Counted from the first letter of the stretch, positions 26,660 through 35,007 are shown. The stretch is DNA of 42,082 nucleotides from JAVBMJ01 sp031552535 (GCA_031552535.1 JAVBMJ010000061.1:1-42082), one strand, 5' to 3'. Program-made: numbers and translations. The notes: generated by a model not told the origin, from the sequence alone.

Positions 26660-27469
26660 ATGCAGGTAGACGTAGGCGAAGTGCTCAGGGACAAGAATCC
26701 GGCCCTTGCGAAGTGGATTCCGGAGATGCTGGTAGATTACCTGCGCAGGGTGGTCCACCAGGATGAGATAAACCGTTTCCTGCTCCTTTACGGGCATTTG
26801 CCGTCTATCGAATTTGCCCGCCATTGCATGCGCGACATGGGTATAACCTATTCGGCGCACGGGCTCGACAGCCTCGATGCCGGCGGGCGTTACCTGTTTG
26901 CATCGAACCACCCTTTCGGCGGAATGGACGGGCTCATGCTATCCGACGAAATCACACGGCGCTTCGGCGATGTGCGGATCGTGGTTAACGACATCCTGAT
27001 GAACGTAGCACCGCTTGCCGGGTTGTTCGTCCCGGTCAACAAACACGGTCGCCAAAATAACGAATACGCACGTATGCTCAACGACGCTTTCGAGTCGCAG
27101 ATGCCGGTAATAACTTTTCCGGCGGGCCTCTGCTCGCGCCGCATCCACGGCAGGGTGACCGACCTTGAATGGAAACCCAATTTTATTAAAAAAGCGGTAG
27201 CTTCAGGGCGCGATATTGTCCCGGTGCATTGTTGCGGCGAACTATCTCCGTTCTTTTACCGGCTCTCCAACGTCCGCACCGCATTGGGCATCAAGGCCAA
27301 CATCGAAATGCTCTACCTTGTCGACGAGATGTTCGCCCAGCGGGGTAAGCACTTCGACATATTCTTCGGAACACCCGTGCCATGTCGGGACATTGCCTCC
27401 GGCCCGGCCCGGCGTTGGAGCGAAGAGATCCGCCGTCGCGCCTATGCCCTCGCAACCGAGAGGTTTTGA
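26660..27469 (+). CDS. Lysophospholipid/glycerol acyltransferase (PlsC superfamily)
   Basis: 269 residues. It has the acyltransferase block I as SNHPFGGMDGL (N-H-x4-D, where the family has NHxxxxD or HxxxxD), a following PLAGLFVPVNKHGRQ segment and a block III-like FPAGLCSRRIHGRVTDLEWK. This variant is common in Bacteroidetes proteins annotated as hemolysin-like or glycerol acyltransferases, some of which act on amino-acid lipids. No membrane helix is obvious. Probably transfers an acyl chain to a lysolipid or amino-acid lipid at the inner membrane face; the acceptor is unknown. It is divergent from the L,D-transpeptidase. Confidence 0.82.
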   Translation: MQVDVGEVLRDKNPALAKWIPEMLVDYLRRVVHQDEINRFLLLYGHLPSIEFARHCMRDMGITYSAHGLDSLDAGGRYLFASNHPFGGMDGLMLSDEITRRFGDVRIVVNDILMNVAPLAGLFVPVNKHGRQNNEYARMLNDAFESQMPVITFPAGLCSRRIHGRVTDLEWKPNFIKKAVASGRDIVPVHCCGELSPFFYRLSNVRTALGIKANIEMLYLVDEMFAQRGKHFDIFFGTPVPCRDIASGPARRWSEEIRRRAYALATERF

Positions 27470-27505
27470 GACATGCCTGGCGATTGCGTCATCGAGACCG
27501 CATCT

Positions 27506-27535
27506 TTTGATTCCCAAGAATAATTTATACCTTTG
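27506..27535 (+). promoter_or_regulatory. Promoter of the GH35 gene, full -33/-7 match
   Basis: TTTG at 27506-27509 and TACCTTTG at 27528-27535, separated by 18 bp: the clearest full match to the Bacteroidetes consensus (TTTG ... TAnnTTTG) in the window. The predicted leader is about 45 nt. Confidence 0.75.
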
Positions 27536-27586
27536 GGGAGCGAACCCCGGGGATTCTTCGGGGATAAATAAAAAATTATCGGGACT

Positions 27587-29482
27587 ATGAAGAAATTATT
27601 TTGGTTTTCCATCGCCCTCGGGTTTCTGTTTTTGTTACCGTCGGGTGCCGGCGCACAGGCAAAGCACACGTTCGAGATCAAGGACGGTCAGTTTGTGTAC
27701 GACGGGCAGCCTGTCAGGATCATGTCGGGAGAGATGCATTTCGCACGCATCCCCCACCAGTACTGGCGCCACCGTCTGCAAATGCTCAAAGCCATGGGAC
27801 TTAACTGCGTGGCTACCTATGTGTTCTGGAATGCGCACGAACCAGAGCCAGGCAAGTGGGACTTTACGGGTGACAAAAATATTGCCGAATATATCCGTAT
27901 AGCCGGTGAAGAGGGGTTGCATGTGATCCTTCGTCCGGGGCCTTACGCATGCGCCGAGTGGGAATTCGGCGGCTATCCGTGGTGGTTGCAGAACGTGCCG
28001 GGGATGGAGTTGCGCTGCGACAACGAAAAATTCCTCGAGTACACCAAAAAATACTTCGAACGCCTCTATGCCGAAGTGAAGGACCAGTTGATAACCAACG
28101 GCGGGCCGGTCATCATGGTGCAGGCCGAAAATGAGTTCGGGTCGTATGTATTCCAGCGGCCCGACATCCCGTTGGCCGACCACCGCCGCTATAACGCCAA
28201 GATCAAAGACCAGATCATCGCCACGGGATTCAATACCGAACTTTTCACCTCCGACGGGTCGTGGCTTTTCGAGGGAGGGGCCATAGACGGTGTCCTGCCT
28301 ACGGCTAACGGAGAGGATGATGTGGCCAAACTCAAGCAGGTGATCAATGAGTACCACGGCGGCAAGGGGCCATACATGGTTGCCGAATTTTATCCCGGAT
28401 GGCTGGCGCACTGGGCCGAGCCGCATCCGCAGGTGGATGCTTCGAAAATCGCCCGTAAAACTGACGAATATCTCAGCAACGGAGTTTCATTCAACTTCTA
28501 TATGGCTCATGGAGGTACCAATTTCGGGTTTACGAGCGGTGCTAACTACAATAAGCAGCACGATATCCAGCCCGACCTGACCAGCTACGATTACGACGCC
28601 CCGGTGAGTGAAGCGGGGTGGGTCACTCCGAAATTCGACTCGATCCGCAATGTGATCCGCAAACATGTGTCGCATGAGATACCGCAGGCTCCAAAACCAT
28701 ATCCGGTGATCGCCATAGGGTCTGTCAAACTTACGAAGGTTGCCGACGCTATAAATTTCGCACGCACTTCGCAACCCGAACTGGCCGACAATCCGCTGAC
28801 GTTCGAGCAGTTGAACCAGGGGTATGGTTATGTTTTGTATGCCAAACACTTCCAGCACCCCATAAAAGGTGAATTGGCGATAGAAGGTCTCAGAGACTAT
28901 GCTGTGGTTTATGTCAACGGCGAACAGGTGGGCGAGTTGAACCGCTATTATAAGGATTACACGATGCAGATAGATATTCCCTTCAACTCCACCCTCGAAA
29001 TATTGGTCGAAAACATGGGACGCATCAATTACGGCGCCGAGATTGTGCACAACACCAAAGGCATTATTTCTCCCGTAACGATCAACGGTACTCCTGTTAC
29101 GGGATCGTGGGAATCATACCGCATGCCGATGAGCCGGTGCCCGGAGTTGGCTTCTTTTCCGAAGAGGGAGGTTCTCGACAACGCCGCGAAAGGCAGCCGC
29201 CTTGTGATGCGCCCGGTGATTTACGAAGGGACGTTCACCCTTCCGGAAACCGGCGACACGTTTATCGACATGGAGAATTGGGGCAAAGGCATAGTGTTTG
29301 TCAATGGTGTAAACATCGGACGTTACTGGCAGGTGGGGCCCCAGCAGAGGCTCTACATCCCTGGCGTTTGGCTCAATAAAGGCGAGAACCGTATAACTAT
29401 CTTCGAACAGTTGAACCACAAGCACCAAACATCGGTTTCGTGTGTCAAGGAGCCGCTGAACACCAAACTCAAGGCCGAATAA
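27587..29482 (+). CDS. Secreted GH35 beta-galactosidase
   Basis: 631 residues. Signal peptide MKKLFWFSIALGFLFLLPSG ending near GAGAQ, so exported to the periplasm or surface. The TIM barrel begins MSGEMHFARIPHQYWRHRL and includes GLNCVATYVFWNAHEP and LRPGPYACAEWEFGGYPWW. The acid/base is Glu183 in QAENEFGSY and the nucleophile Glu267 in VAEFYPGW, aligned to GH35 knowledge. C-terminal jelly-roll domains carry GWGKGIVFVNGVNIGRYW-type sequence. Retaining exo-beta-galactosidase, likely for host or dietary glycans. It stands alone, with no SusC/SusD pair or regulator beside it. Confidence 0.93.
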   Translation: MKKLFWFSIALGFLFLLPSGAGAQAKHTFEIKDGQFVYDGQPVRIMSGEMHFARIPHQYWRHRLQMLKAMGLNCVATYVFWNAHEPEPGKWDFTGDKNIAEYIRIAGEEGLHVILRPGPYACAEWEFGGYPWWLQNVPGMELRCDNEKFLEYTKKYFERLYAEVKDQLITNGGPVIMVQAENEFGSYVFQRPDIPLADHRRYNAKIKDQIIATGFNTELFTSDGSWLFEGGAIDGVLPTANGEDDVAKLKQVINEYHGGKGPYMVAEFYPGWLAHWAEPHPQVDASKIARKTDEYLSNGVSFNFYMAHGGTNFGFTSGANYNKQHDIQPDLTSYDYDAPVSEAGWVTPKFDSIRNVIRKHVSHEIPQAPKPYPVIAIGSVKLTKVADAINFARTSQPELADNPLTFEQLNQGYGYVLYAKHFQHPIKGELAIEGLRDYAVVYVNGEQVGELNRYYKDYTMQIDIPFNSTLEILVENMGRINYGAEIVHNTKGIISPVTINGTPVTGSWESYRMPMSRCPELASFPKREVLDNAAKGSRLVMRPVIYEGTFTLPETGDTFIDMENWGKGIVFVNGVNIGRYWQVGPQQRLYIPGVWLNKGENRITIFEQLNHKHQTSVSCVKEPLNTKLKAE

Positions 29483-29598
29483 CGCGAGGTTGTAAGGGCA
29501 TACCGTGCCGGTTGCACCGGCGAGGTGCATAGGGCATGTTGCATAAACGTCCACGCCCGCTTCCGGCACTCTTTTCGCCTCCGCTTTGCCGCATTTTG

Positions 29599-29627
29599 AC
29601 GCATCGCGTCTTTTGGCATTACTTTAC
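29599..29627 (-). repeat. R3 repeat copy
   Basis: Inverse orientation of the R3 consensus (AAAGTAATGTCAAAAGACGC then GATGCGTC). It lies in the 474-bp gap 29483-29956 after the GH35 gene. The rest of that gap holds a GCCGGT/ACCGGC hairpin at about 29510-29525 and AT-rich sequence toward the small peptide gene. No recognisable gene is seen there. Confidence 0.7.
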
Positions 29628-29956
29628 GTCGAACTGCGGAACGATATTACTTCGAAAAAGCGCTCGCAGGGAACAGGAATAGCGAACATAACCGTTTATG
29701 CTGACACGCCATAAACTATGCCGATGGGTAATGTTAACGCTCCTTGAATGCGCGACGGGGTTTTTATATGATCTATGATAACTAAATTCAATAAATTTCA
29801 CTATATCGCAGGCGTCATTTACTGCTCAGAGTATTGCAGAAGTCACGGCAAGATAAGAAAGAGCAATAGGAAAATCAGGCAAGCTCTAAGAACCTTTATT
29901 CTCAAAAGGATTTGTGAAAATTTTTGGAGTTCATATAACCTAATGCGTGTACTAAG

Positions 29957-30193
29957 ATGAAAAAAATGACAAAAAAACAAAGATGGATTGCATTGATTGC
30001 CGGATTGATTGCGGTATGCGGCCTTTCTTTGGGGGTATTGTATGCAACCGGGGGGTTCCCTGCTCAGACACAAGGTGCCATCGCATTCTGTCATAATCCA
30101 AGTTGCCTATGCCACACTATTGAAGACGATAGTATTTTAGGAGAGTACAGTACCTGCAATAAATGCAGCAAGTGCTATACGTACCTCAAATAG
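29957..30193 (+). CDS. Small exported cysteine-rich peptide
   Basis: 78 residues, not recognised. A Lys-rich N-terminus (MKKMTKKQR) and one hydrophobic helix (WIALIAGLIAVCGLSLGVLY) form a signal or anchor. The C-terminal part holds six cysteines, C45-x4-C50-x-C52-x14-C67-x2-C70-x2-C73, ending CYTYLK. Local base composition is visibly more AT-rich than the flanking genes. A good hairpin terminator follows at 30250-30287, which supports a real transcription unit. By size and layout it resembles the small exported Bacteroidetes peptides with cysteine-rich tails (NVEALA-like group), but the NVEALA motif itself is absent. An alternative Met4 start is possible. Confidence 0.65.
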   Translation: MKKMTKKQRWIALIAGLIAVCGLSLGVLYATGGFPAQTQGAIAFCHNPSCLCHTIEDDSILGEYSTCNKCSKCYTYLK

Positions 30194-30249
30194 GGCCTGT
30201 ATAATAGCTGGTTACGATTGCAATTAACCGGCTGTTACTCGCGAAAAAG

Positions 30250-30287
30250 TAATCCGGGCCCTTCGATGGAGTCCGGATTATTTTTTG
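30250..30287 (+). terminator. Rho-independent terminator after the cysteine-rich peptide gene
   Basis: TAATCCGG and CCGGATTA form an 8-bp stem around a roughly 12-nt loop, followed by TTTTTT. Located about 57 bp after the stop codon at 30193. Confidence 0.75.
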
Positions 30288-30359
30288 TGCTTTTGTTATC
30301 CCGGTTGCTCAAATGGGATCAGTCCGGAAAAGGATCTGTTCGGATTAACTTCGCCTTGC

Positions 30360-30490
30360 AAAGTTCGCAACTCGCCCCCGGGCGGAGGGGCTGATCGTGT
30401 GCATTCGGCGGCAATATCCCGGGTTTAACAGAGTAATGTCAAAAGACGCAATGCGTCCGCCATCCAAATGGCTGCGGGCTGAAAACATCT
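30360..30490. repeat. Degenerate R4 segment with an R3 copy (30431-30458)
   Basis: AGTAATGTCAAAAGACGCAATGCGTCC at 30432-30458 is an R3 copy. It is flanked by GC-rich sequence (CGCCCCCGGGCGGAGGGGCT and ATGGCTGCGGGCT) that resembles the R4 hairpins at 33235-33335 and 39118-39200. Confidence 0.55.
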
Positions 30491-30534
30491 TCCCTAAAAA
30501 ACAAAACTGCCGATCTAAATCAAGCCCCGGGTCC

Positions 30535-30590
30535 TAAGAGTCTGTCTCATTTTCCTATGGAGAGTAGTTGTGAGTTATTATTATTCCTTG
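30535..30590. repeat. R1 repeat, 5' half only
   Basis: AGAGTCTGTCTCATTTTCC followed by AGTAGTTGTGAGTTATTAT matches the first ~50 bases of the R1 copy at 31659, then diverges. Beyond it, 30591-30953 shows no recognisable gene: a 99-codon plus-strand frame (30557-30856) crosses it but has no family resemblance. Confidence 0.6.
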
Positions 30591-30953
30591 ATCCATGGGC
30601 GGTTGCATCCTCGATTCCAACTCTTGAGTTCAGCATGTTCCCAAGCCTTTACCAGGAGTGGAAGAACGAGAGAAACATTTCTTTCTTAGCGCAAAACCAA
30701 CTTCGAGCACCGTGGGAGGGCATTAAGCAGACCTTGCGAGAACCCCCAAAACCAACTGTTTTTAGACACATTACCGCAAATTATCAGTATCTGTTCTCGA
30801 CTTCCGCGGGACCCTTATATTCACCAGGAAGATGCCTTATAACGCACTATAAGTAAATGATTGAAGCCTGATGTTGCAATCTGTTTACGGTTATTAACGC
30901 AACAGGTCAGCGGGAAAGCATTGAATCAGGATGGGGCGTTTGGTTAACACACC

Positions 30954-31427
30954 CTAAAATGGCAGGTTATCAGGGTCTTCTGCCGAGGGTTGTGGTGCGG
31001 CATGTTTTGTAACAGACTGATCAATGCCGCCGCCATGTCCGGGACCAGGTTCCGCACCTTGCGTTCCAGGCCCTTTGCCGGCACCACCCGCAGGATCCTG
31101 CCGACGGCCCAGCAATTTTAGATCATCGGCCAGGACTTCGATCGTAGAACGCTGGTTCCCATGTTCATCCTGCCATTCGTTGGTTCTGAGGCGGCCCTCG
31201 ACGTAAATCTGGCTTCCCTTGCGTATATAGCGGTCGGCAACATCTGCCAAATTACGCCACAACAGCACCGTATGCCATTCCGTGTGCTCCTTGACCTCCT
31301 GGGTCTGACGACTGAAAATTCTTTCCGTGGTAGCCATGCGCAAACGGGCACGCTTAACGCCGCTTTCAAGCGTCCTTATCTCAGGATCGTTACCGACATT
31401 TCCTATAAGAATAACCTTATTTACCAT
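30954..31427 (-). CDS. ssb: Single-stranded DNA-binding protein
   Basis: 157 residues from the ATG at 31427 (MVNKVILIGNVGNDPE), the normal family start; a longer frame to 31490 adds an unrelated stretch. The OB-fold spans about 1-110: EIRTLESGVKRARLRMATTE, TEWHTVLLWRNLADVADRYI and GSQIYVEGRLRTNEW are typical. A Gly/Pro/Gln-rich linker follows, then the acidic tip EDPDNLPF, which is the partner-binding tail. Binds ssDNA in replication, recombination and repair. R2 and R1 repeats lie directly upstream. Confidence 0.95.
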   Translation of the reverse strand: MVNKVILIGNVGNDPEIRTLESGVKRARLRMATTERIFSRQTQEVKEHTEWHTVLLWRNLADVADRYIRKGSQIYVEGRLRTNEWQDEHGNQRSTIEVLADDLKLLGRRQDPAGGAGKGPGTQGAEPGPGHGGGIDQSVTKHAAPQPSAEDPDNLPF

Positions 31428-31492
31428 AACAGAGCAAAATATAATCACAAAACAACAAGACAACCTGACATATATGGCGGGGGCCTGCATTA

Positions 31493-31657
31493 AAAAGCTG
31501 TTTGGATTTGTTAACGAGATTATTTTTATCGTTTTGCCGATGATTTCTCGCGGTGGGATGAGGCGCGAATAGCCGCCCCTGTTTAATGAACCACACCGCG
31601 GGAAAGCGCGGAAAAGAGGATAAAAAAACGAAATTAATAAATTCAGAACAGCTTCTA
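31493..31657. repeat. R2 repeat, copy 1
   Basis: Begins AAGCTGTTTGGATTTGTTAA and ends AATTCAGAACAGCTTCT, an imperfect terminal inverted repeat. The interior (TTTGCCGATGATTTCTCG, GAGGCG, GGGAAAGCGCGG) matches the copy at 35008-35165. It occupies the region just upstream of ssb and directly abuts an R1 copy. Confidence 0.8.
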
Positions 31658-31658
31658 A

Positions 31659-31821
31659 AAGTCTGCCTAATTTTCCAAAGGGAAATAGTTGTGAATTATT
31701 TTCAGGGCTATTTTTTACAAAAATCGGGGAGCATAGTGGTGCTATGTGACGAAATTTTCGTAAAAAAGAGGTTAAAAAGAAACAACAAGTAGTTTCCGCA
31801 GGAGATTTAGACAGACTCTAA
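31659..31821. repeat. R1 repeat, reference full copy
   Basis: About 163 bp, from AAGTCTGCCTAATTTTCC to AGATTTAGACAGACTCTA, which are inverted repeats of each other. Interior landmarks are GAATTATTTTCAGGGCTATT, a CATAG/CTATG hairpin and AAAAAGAAACAACAA. It has no coding capacity, so it resembles a non-autonomous miniature element (MITE/REP-like). It lies between ackA and ssb. Confidence 0.8.
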
Positions 31822-31852
31822 GATTCAAATGACATGCCAATCAGCACCCGGG

Positions 31853-33070
31853 TTACTCCGATCTTTTTTTGAGAAGGTTGAATGTGTCGGATGCTATTAC
31901 GAGTTCTTCGTCGGTTTGTATCACGGCAACTTTTACTTTCGAGAATGGTTTGGAGAGTATTTTGTCCTGCCCGCGCACTCCTTCGTTAGCTTCGAAGTCA
32001 AAGTCTACTCCCATAAATCCGAGACCGTGGCATACGCTCGAACGCAACGACGCTTCGTTTTCGCCGACGCCGCCCGTGAATACTATCAGGTCGATGCCCT
32101 CCATCTCAGCGGCATAGCTTCCGACAAACTTCTTAATACGTTCGTTGTACATTTCGAGCGCCAATTGAGCCTTTTCATCGCCCGAAGCCGCTGCGGCCTG
32201 TATATCGCGCATGTCGGACGATATGCCGGTAATGCCCAACACACCCGACTGTTTATTTATCACATCGTTGAGTTTGCTCAGGCTCAATTCATCCTTTTCG
32301 GCTATGAATATCAGCGCTCCGGGGTCGACGTTGCCACATCGTGTGCCCATTATAAGGCCGTCGACGGGGGTGAATCCCATCGACGTGTCGAAGGAGCGGC
32401 CATTGACTATGGCCGTTACCGACGCGCCGTTGCCGATATGGCAGGTGATGATCTTTGACGCATGAAAATCGAGTCCGGTAAGCGCGCAAGCCCTCTCGGC
32501 CACAAATTTGTGACTTGTGCCGTGGAACCCGTAACGGCGGACGCGATATTTCTCATAATACTTATACGGCAGCGCATAGAGATAACTCTTGGGCGGCATC
32601 GACTGGTGGAACGACGTATCGAACACAGCAACCTGCGGGACATGGGGTAATATCGTGTCTATCGACAGGATTCCCTTCAGGTTGGCCGGGTTGTGGAGCG
32701 GAGCCAGGTCGAAACAGCTCTCTATCTGCTGCATCACACACTTGTTGACCACGGCGCTCGACTGGAAAAACTCACCCCCGTGAGCAACACGGTGACCTAC
32801 GGCATTGAGTTCTGAAAGGGACTCTATGACTCCGTGCCCAGGGTCGGTCAACGCCTCAAGGATCAGGTTGATACCCGACGAATGGTCGGGGATGGGCCGT
32901 GTCAACTCGTAACGCTCCTTACCCGACGGGCGGTGGGTCATGACCCCCTCGCTGAGCCCTATGCGCTCGATCAGTCCCTTTGCCAGCAAAAAGTGGCCGC
33001 CAGATGGCTTCATGTCGATCACCTGGTATTTGATCGACGAACTCCCGCAGTTCAATACAAGAATTATCAT
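31853..33070 (-). CDS. ackA: Acetate kinase
   Basis: Transfers phosphate from acetyl phosphate to ADP, making ATP and acetate. 405 residues, the family length. Signatures are LVLNCGSSSIKYQ at the N-terminus (first acetokinase motif), HRVAHGGEFF, FDTSFHQSMP, RYGFHGTSHKFV (second motif) and FTGGVGENEASLR. Starts at 33070. pta, the previous pathway step, lies upstream on the same strand, separated by a 352-bp repeat-filled gap. Confidence 0.97.
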   Translation of the reverse strand: MIILVLNCGSSSIKYQVIDMKPSGGHFLLAKGLIERIGLSEGVMTHRPSGKERYELTRPIPDHSSGINLILEALTDPGHGVIESLSELNAVGHRVAHGGEFFQSSAVVNKCVMQQIESCFDLAPLHNPANLKGILSIDTILPHVPQVAVFDTSFHQSMPPKSYLYALPYKYYEKYRVRRYGFHGTSHKFVAERACALTGLDFHASKIITCHIGNGASVTAIVNGRSFDTSMGFTPVDGLIMGTRCGNVDPGALIFIAEKDELSLSKLNDVINKQSGVLGITGISSDMRDIQAAAASGDEKAQLALEMYNERIKKFVGSYAAEMEGIDLIVFTGGVGENEASLRSSVCHGLGFMGVDFDFEANEGVRGQDKILSKPFSKVKVAVIQTDEELVIASDTFNLLKKRSE

Positions 33071-33234
33071 TCTATATTAGATTTATATGTTTTTAAACTT
33101 TCTGCTTTGTCTCCGACTATGGCTGCCGCTTTTTAAGAAACCGACGCCCGAGCTGACGGACAAGCGAGGGCCGAGGCAAACTTGTTCGGCCTTTTCCGAG
33201 AGATTAACTATACGCCCAGCCTTGAAAAACAAGG

Positions 33235-33335
33235 CCGCCAGCCCGCAGCCACTCCCGGCGAAGGGCTCAACTTACCCGTTGCCCTGCGGCTCCGGTCCAT
33301 CCCTCCGCTGGCCGCAGGCCTGCTCCCCGGCAAAC
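33235..33335. repeat. R4 GC-rich repeat in the pta-ackA gap
   Basis: CAGCCCGCAGCCACTCCCGG, GAAGGGCTCAA and CTCCGCTGGCCGCAGGC match, in order, the hairpin region at 39118-39200. It lies in the 352-bp gap between pta and ackA. The same gap contains a half R5-type hairpin (GCTGCCGCTTTTTAAG near 33120) and the tandem R3 unit at 33353-33453. No gene is seen. Confidence 0.6.
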
Positions 33336-33352
33336 TCATATAAAAGGGCCCG

Positions 33353-33453
33353 TGCGTGTGTTCTGACCCTTGCGTTACAAAGTAATGTCAGAGGACGCGA
33401 TGCGTGTGTTCTGACCCTTGCGTTACAAAGTAATGTCAGAAGACGCGATGCGT
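33353..33453. repeat. 48-bp tandem duplication containing R3
   Basis: The unit starting TGCGTGTGTTCTGACCCTTG occurs at 33353 and again at 33401, essentially identical (one visible mismatch). Each contains R3 (AAAGTAATGTCAGAxGACGC then GATGCG). The second copy runs into the pta coding sequence and supplies its last codons and stop. Confidence 0.85.
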
Positions 33454-34454
33454 CCGTCAGCCTGTGCCTGGCAGGCCGTGATGGCCACAAGGCTTACTAT
33501 GTCGTCGACCGAACAACCGCGCGAAAGGTCGTTGACCGGCGCGGCCATTCCCTGCAAAACAGGCCCTATAGCCTCGGCACGGGCCAGCCGCTGCACGAGT
33601 TTATAGCCTATGTTCCCCGCATCCAACGTCGGGAACACCAACACATTGGCCCTGCCACCGACTTTGCTGCCCGGCGCTTTCTTCGTACTCACGCCGGGAA
33701 CAATGGCCGCGTCGACCTGTAACTCACCCTCAATAACCATGTCCGGGGCCATCTCTTTAGCCAGCCTCGTGGCTTCGACAACCTTGTCGACCGCTTCGTG
33801 ACGGCCCGAACCCATAGTCGAAAAACTCAACATCGCCACCCGCGGCTCGATACCAGCCAGAGTACGTGCCGTATTGCCCGTGGCAACAGCAATCTCGGCA
33901 AGTTCCCGGGCCGTGGGGTCGGGGTTGACGGCGCAGTCGGCGAACAGCATCATTCCGTCCTGTCCATACAGCGTGTCGGGGACGATCATAATGAAAGCAC
34001 CCGATACAACATTGATCCCGGGCAGCGTCCGCACGTATTGGAACGCCGGACGCAGCACATCACCCGTGGTATTGAGAGCGCCTGCCACCTCGCCGTCGGC
34101 ATCGCCGGCCTTGATCATAACCGCCGCAAGGTAGAGCGGATCGGAAACCAACCGTCCGGCCTCTTCGCGGGTAAGTCCCTTCGACGCCCTGAGATTCAAC
34201 ATCAGATCTATGTAGTGTTCCCGCCGCGGGTTGTCCGCAGGGTCGACTATCGTAGCCCCGATAATATTGTCGAGGTAGCTCTCCGACGCCAGATAAGCTA
34301 TCTTTTCCCTGTCGCCTATCAATATCACATCGGCAATCCCGTCGGCAATGATCTCGTCGGCAGCTTTCAGCGTACGCTCCTCGTAGCTCTCGGGCAACAC
34401 TATCCTCATCCTCCGGGAACGCGCCTTTTCTTTGATCTGTTCAAGAAAATCCAT
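33423..34454 (-). CDS. pta: Phosphate acetyltransferase
   Basis: Converts acetyl-CoA and phosphate to acetyl phosphate, feeding ackA. 343 residues, the short class I form. Family motifs include IVLPESYEERTLKAADEI, SKGLTREEAGRLVSDPLYLA, VSGAFIMIVPDTLYGQDG, FADCAVNPDPTARELAEIA, LSFSTMGSGRH and the C-terminal NVLVFPTLDAGNIGYKLVQR. The last codons (ASSDITL then TAA) are encoded inside an R3 repeat, so the repeat has become part of the gene's 3' end. Starts at 34454; no clear -7 box is visible upstream. Confidence 0.96.
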   Translation of the reverse strand: MDFLEQIKEKARSRRMRIVLPESYEERTLKAADEIIADGIADVILIGDREKIAYLASESYLDNIIGATIVDPADNPRREHYIDLMLNLRASKGLTREEAGRLVSDPLYLAAVMIKAGDADGEVAGALNTTGDVLRPAFQYVRTLPGINVVSGAFIMIVPDTLYGQDGMMLFADCAVNPDPTARELAEIAVATGNTARTLAGIEPRVAMLSFSTMGSGRHEAVDKVVEATRLAKEMAPDMVIEGELQVDAAIVPGVSTKKAPGSKVGGRANVLVFPTLDAGNIGYKLVQRLARAEAIGPVLQGMAAPVNDLSRGCSVDDIVSLVAITACQAQADGRIASSDITL

Positions 34455-34581
34455 ATCCTGTAAATTTTATCAGTAATCCAGATTCTTAACTACCTAAATC
34501 TCCGGTATTCTACGGCAACAAATCCCAGGAACATCACGATTCATGACCACATCGGTTCATCCAGGCGCAAGTGTTGTATTA

Positions 34582-34950
34582 TTACCTTATCCTGCCTCCC
34601 ACAGCCCATCCACCCCACACGGCGAGTAAACCCATCGTCACAGTAGCCGCAACATACATCGCACCCCAGGCCCAACGCCCTTCTTTCAACATGGCAAGAG
34701 TTTCTACGGACAAAGCCGAAAAAGTTGTGAATCCTCCGCAGAAACCCGCCATACACATCAACAAGCACATTTCACCACTTGACAATGCCACCACCAAACC
34801 AGCTATGAATGAGCCCATTACATTTACCGTGAACGTGCCCAGCGGGAATCCGTAAAAAAGGCCCGCACCGGTCATAACACTGCTAACCAAATAGCGCGAC
34901 ACACTTCCCGCAAAGCCTCCGGCACCGACCAACAATATCTCTTTAAGCAT
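34582..34950 (-). CDS. crcB: Fluoride ion channel FluC/CrcB
   Basis: Small dimeric membrane channel that expels fluoride. 122 residues with four hydrophobic helices. Diagnostic segments are GAGGFAGSVSRYLV at the N-terminus, PLGTFTVNVMGSFIAGL with the conserved Asn, and the phenylalanine-box region GFCGGFTTFSALSVE. One copy, as expected for a dual-topology dimer. The -7 box at 34971-34978 leaves a leader of only about 15 nt, too short for a fluoride riboswitch. Confidence 0.93.
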   Translation of the reverse strand: MLKEILLVGAGGFAGSVSRYLVSSVMTGAGLFYGFPLGTFTVNVMGSFIAGLVVALSSGEMCLLMCMAGFCGGFTTFSALSVETLAMLKEGRWAWGAMYVAATVTMGLLAVWGGWAVGGRIR

Positions 34951-34970
34951 ATTCCGTAACTAACCTGCCA

Positions 34971-34978
34971 CAAAGGTA
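34971..34978 (-). promoter_or_regulatory. -7 box for crcB
   Basis: TACCTTTG on the minus strand matches TAnnTTTG, 20 bp before the start codon at 34950. Confidence 0.6.
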
Positions 34979-35007
34979 CTATTTTTTCCCGGAAGCAACA
35001 CTTTTTT

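Noticed and set aside
29775..29960. 61-codon plus-strand frame before the cysteine-rich peptide
   Set aside because: Basic, AT-driven composition; overlaps the next start and shows no recognisable feature.
30557..30856. 99-codon plus-strand frame
   Set aside because: Begins inside a truncated R1 repeat, has no family resemblance, promoter or terminator.
33353..33453. Tandem repeat as a possible CRISPR array
   Set aside because: Only two 48-bp units with no spacers between them and no cas genes. The 73-bp units at 17585 are likewise only two and contiguous.
34951..35007. Fluoride riboswitch upstream of crcB
   Set aside because: The -7 box is 20 bp from the start codon, so the leader is too short, and no riboswitch-like consensus is visible.
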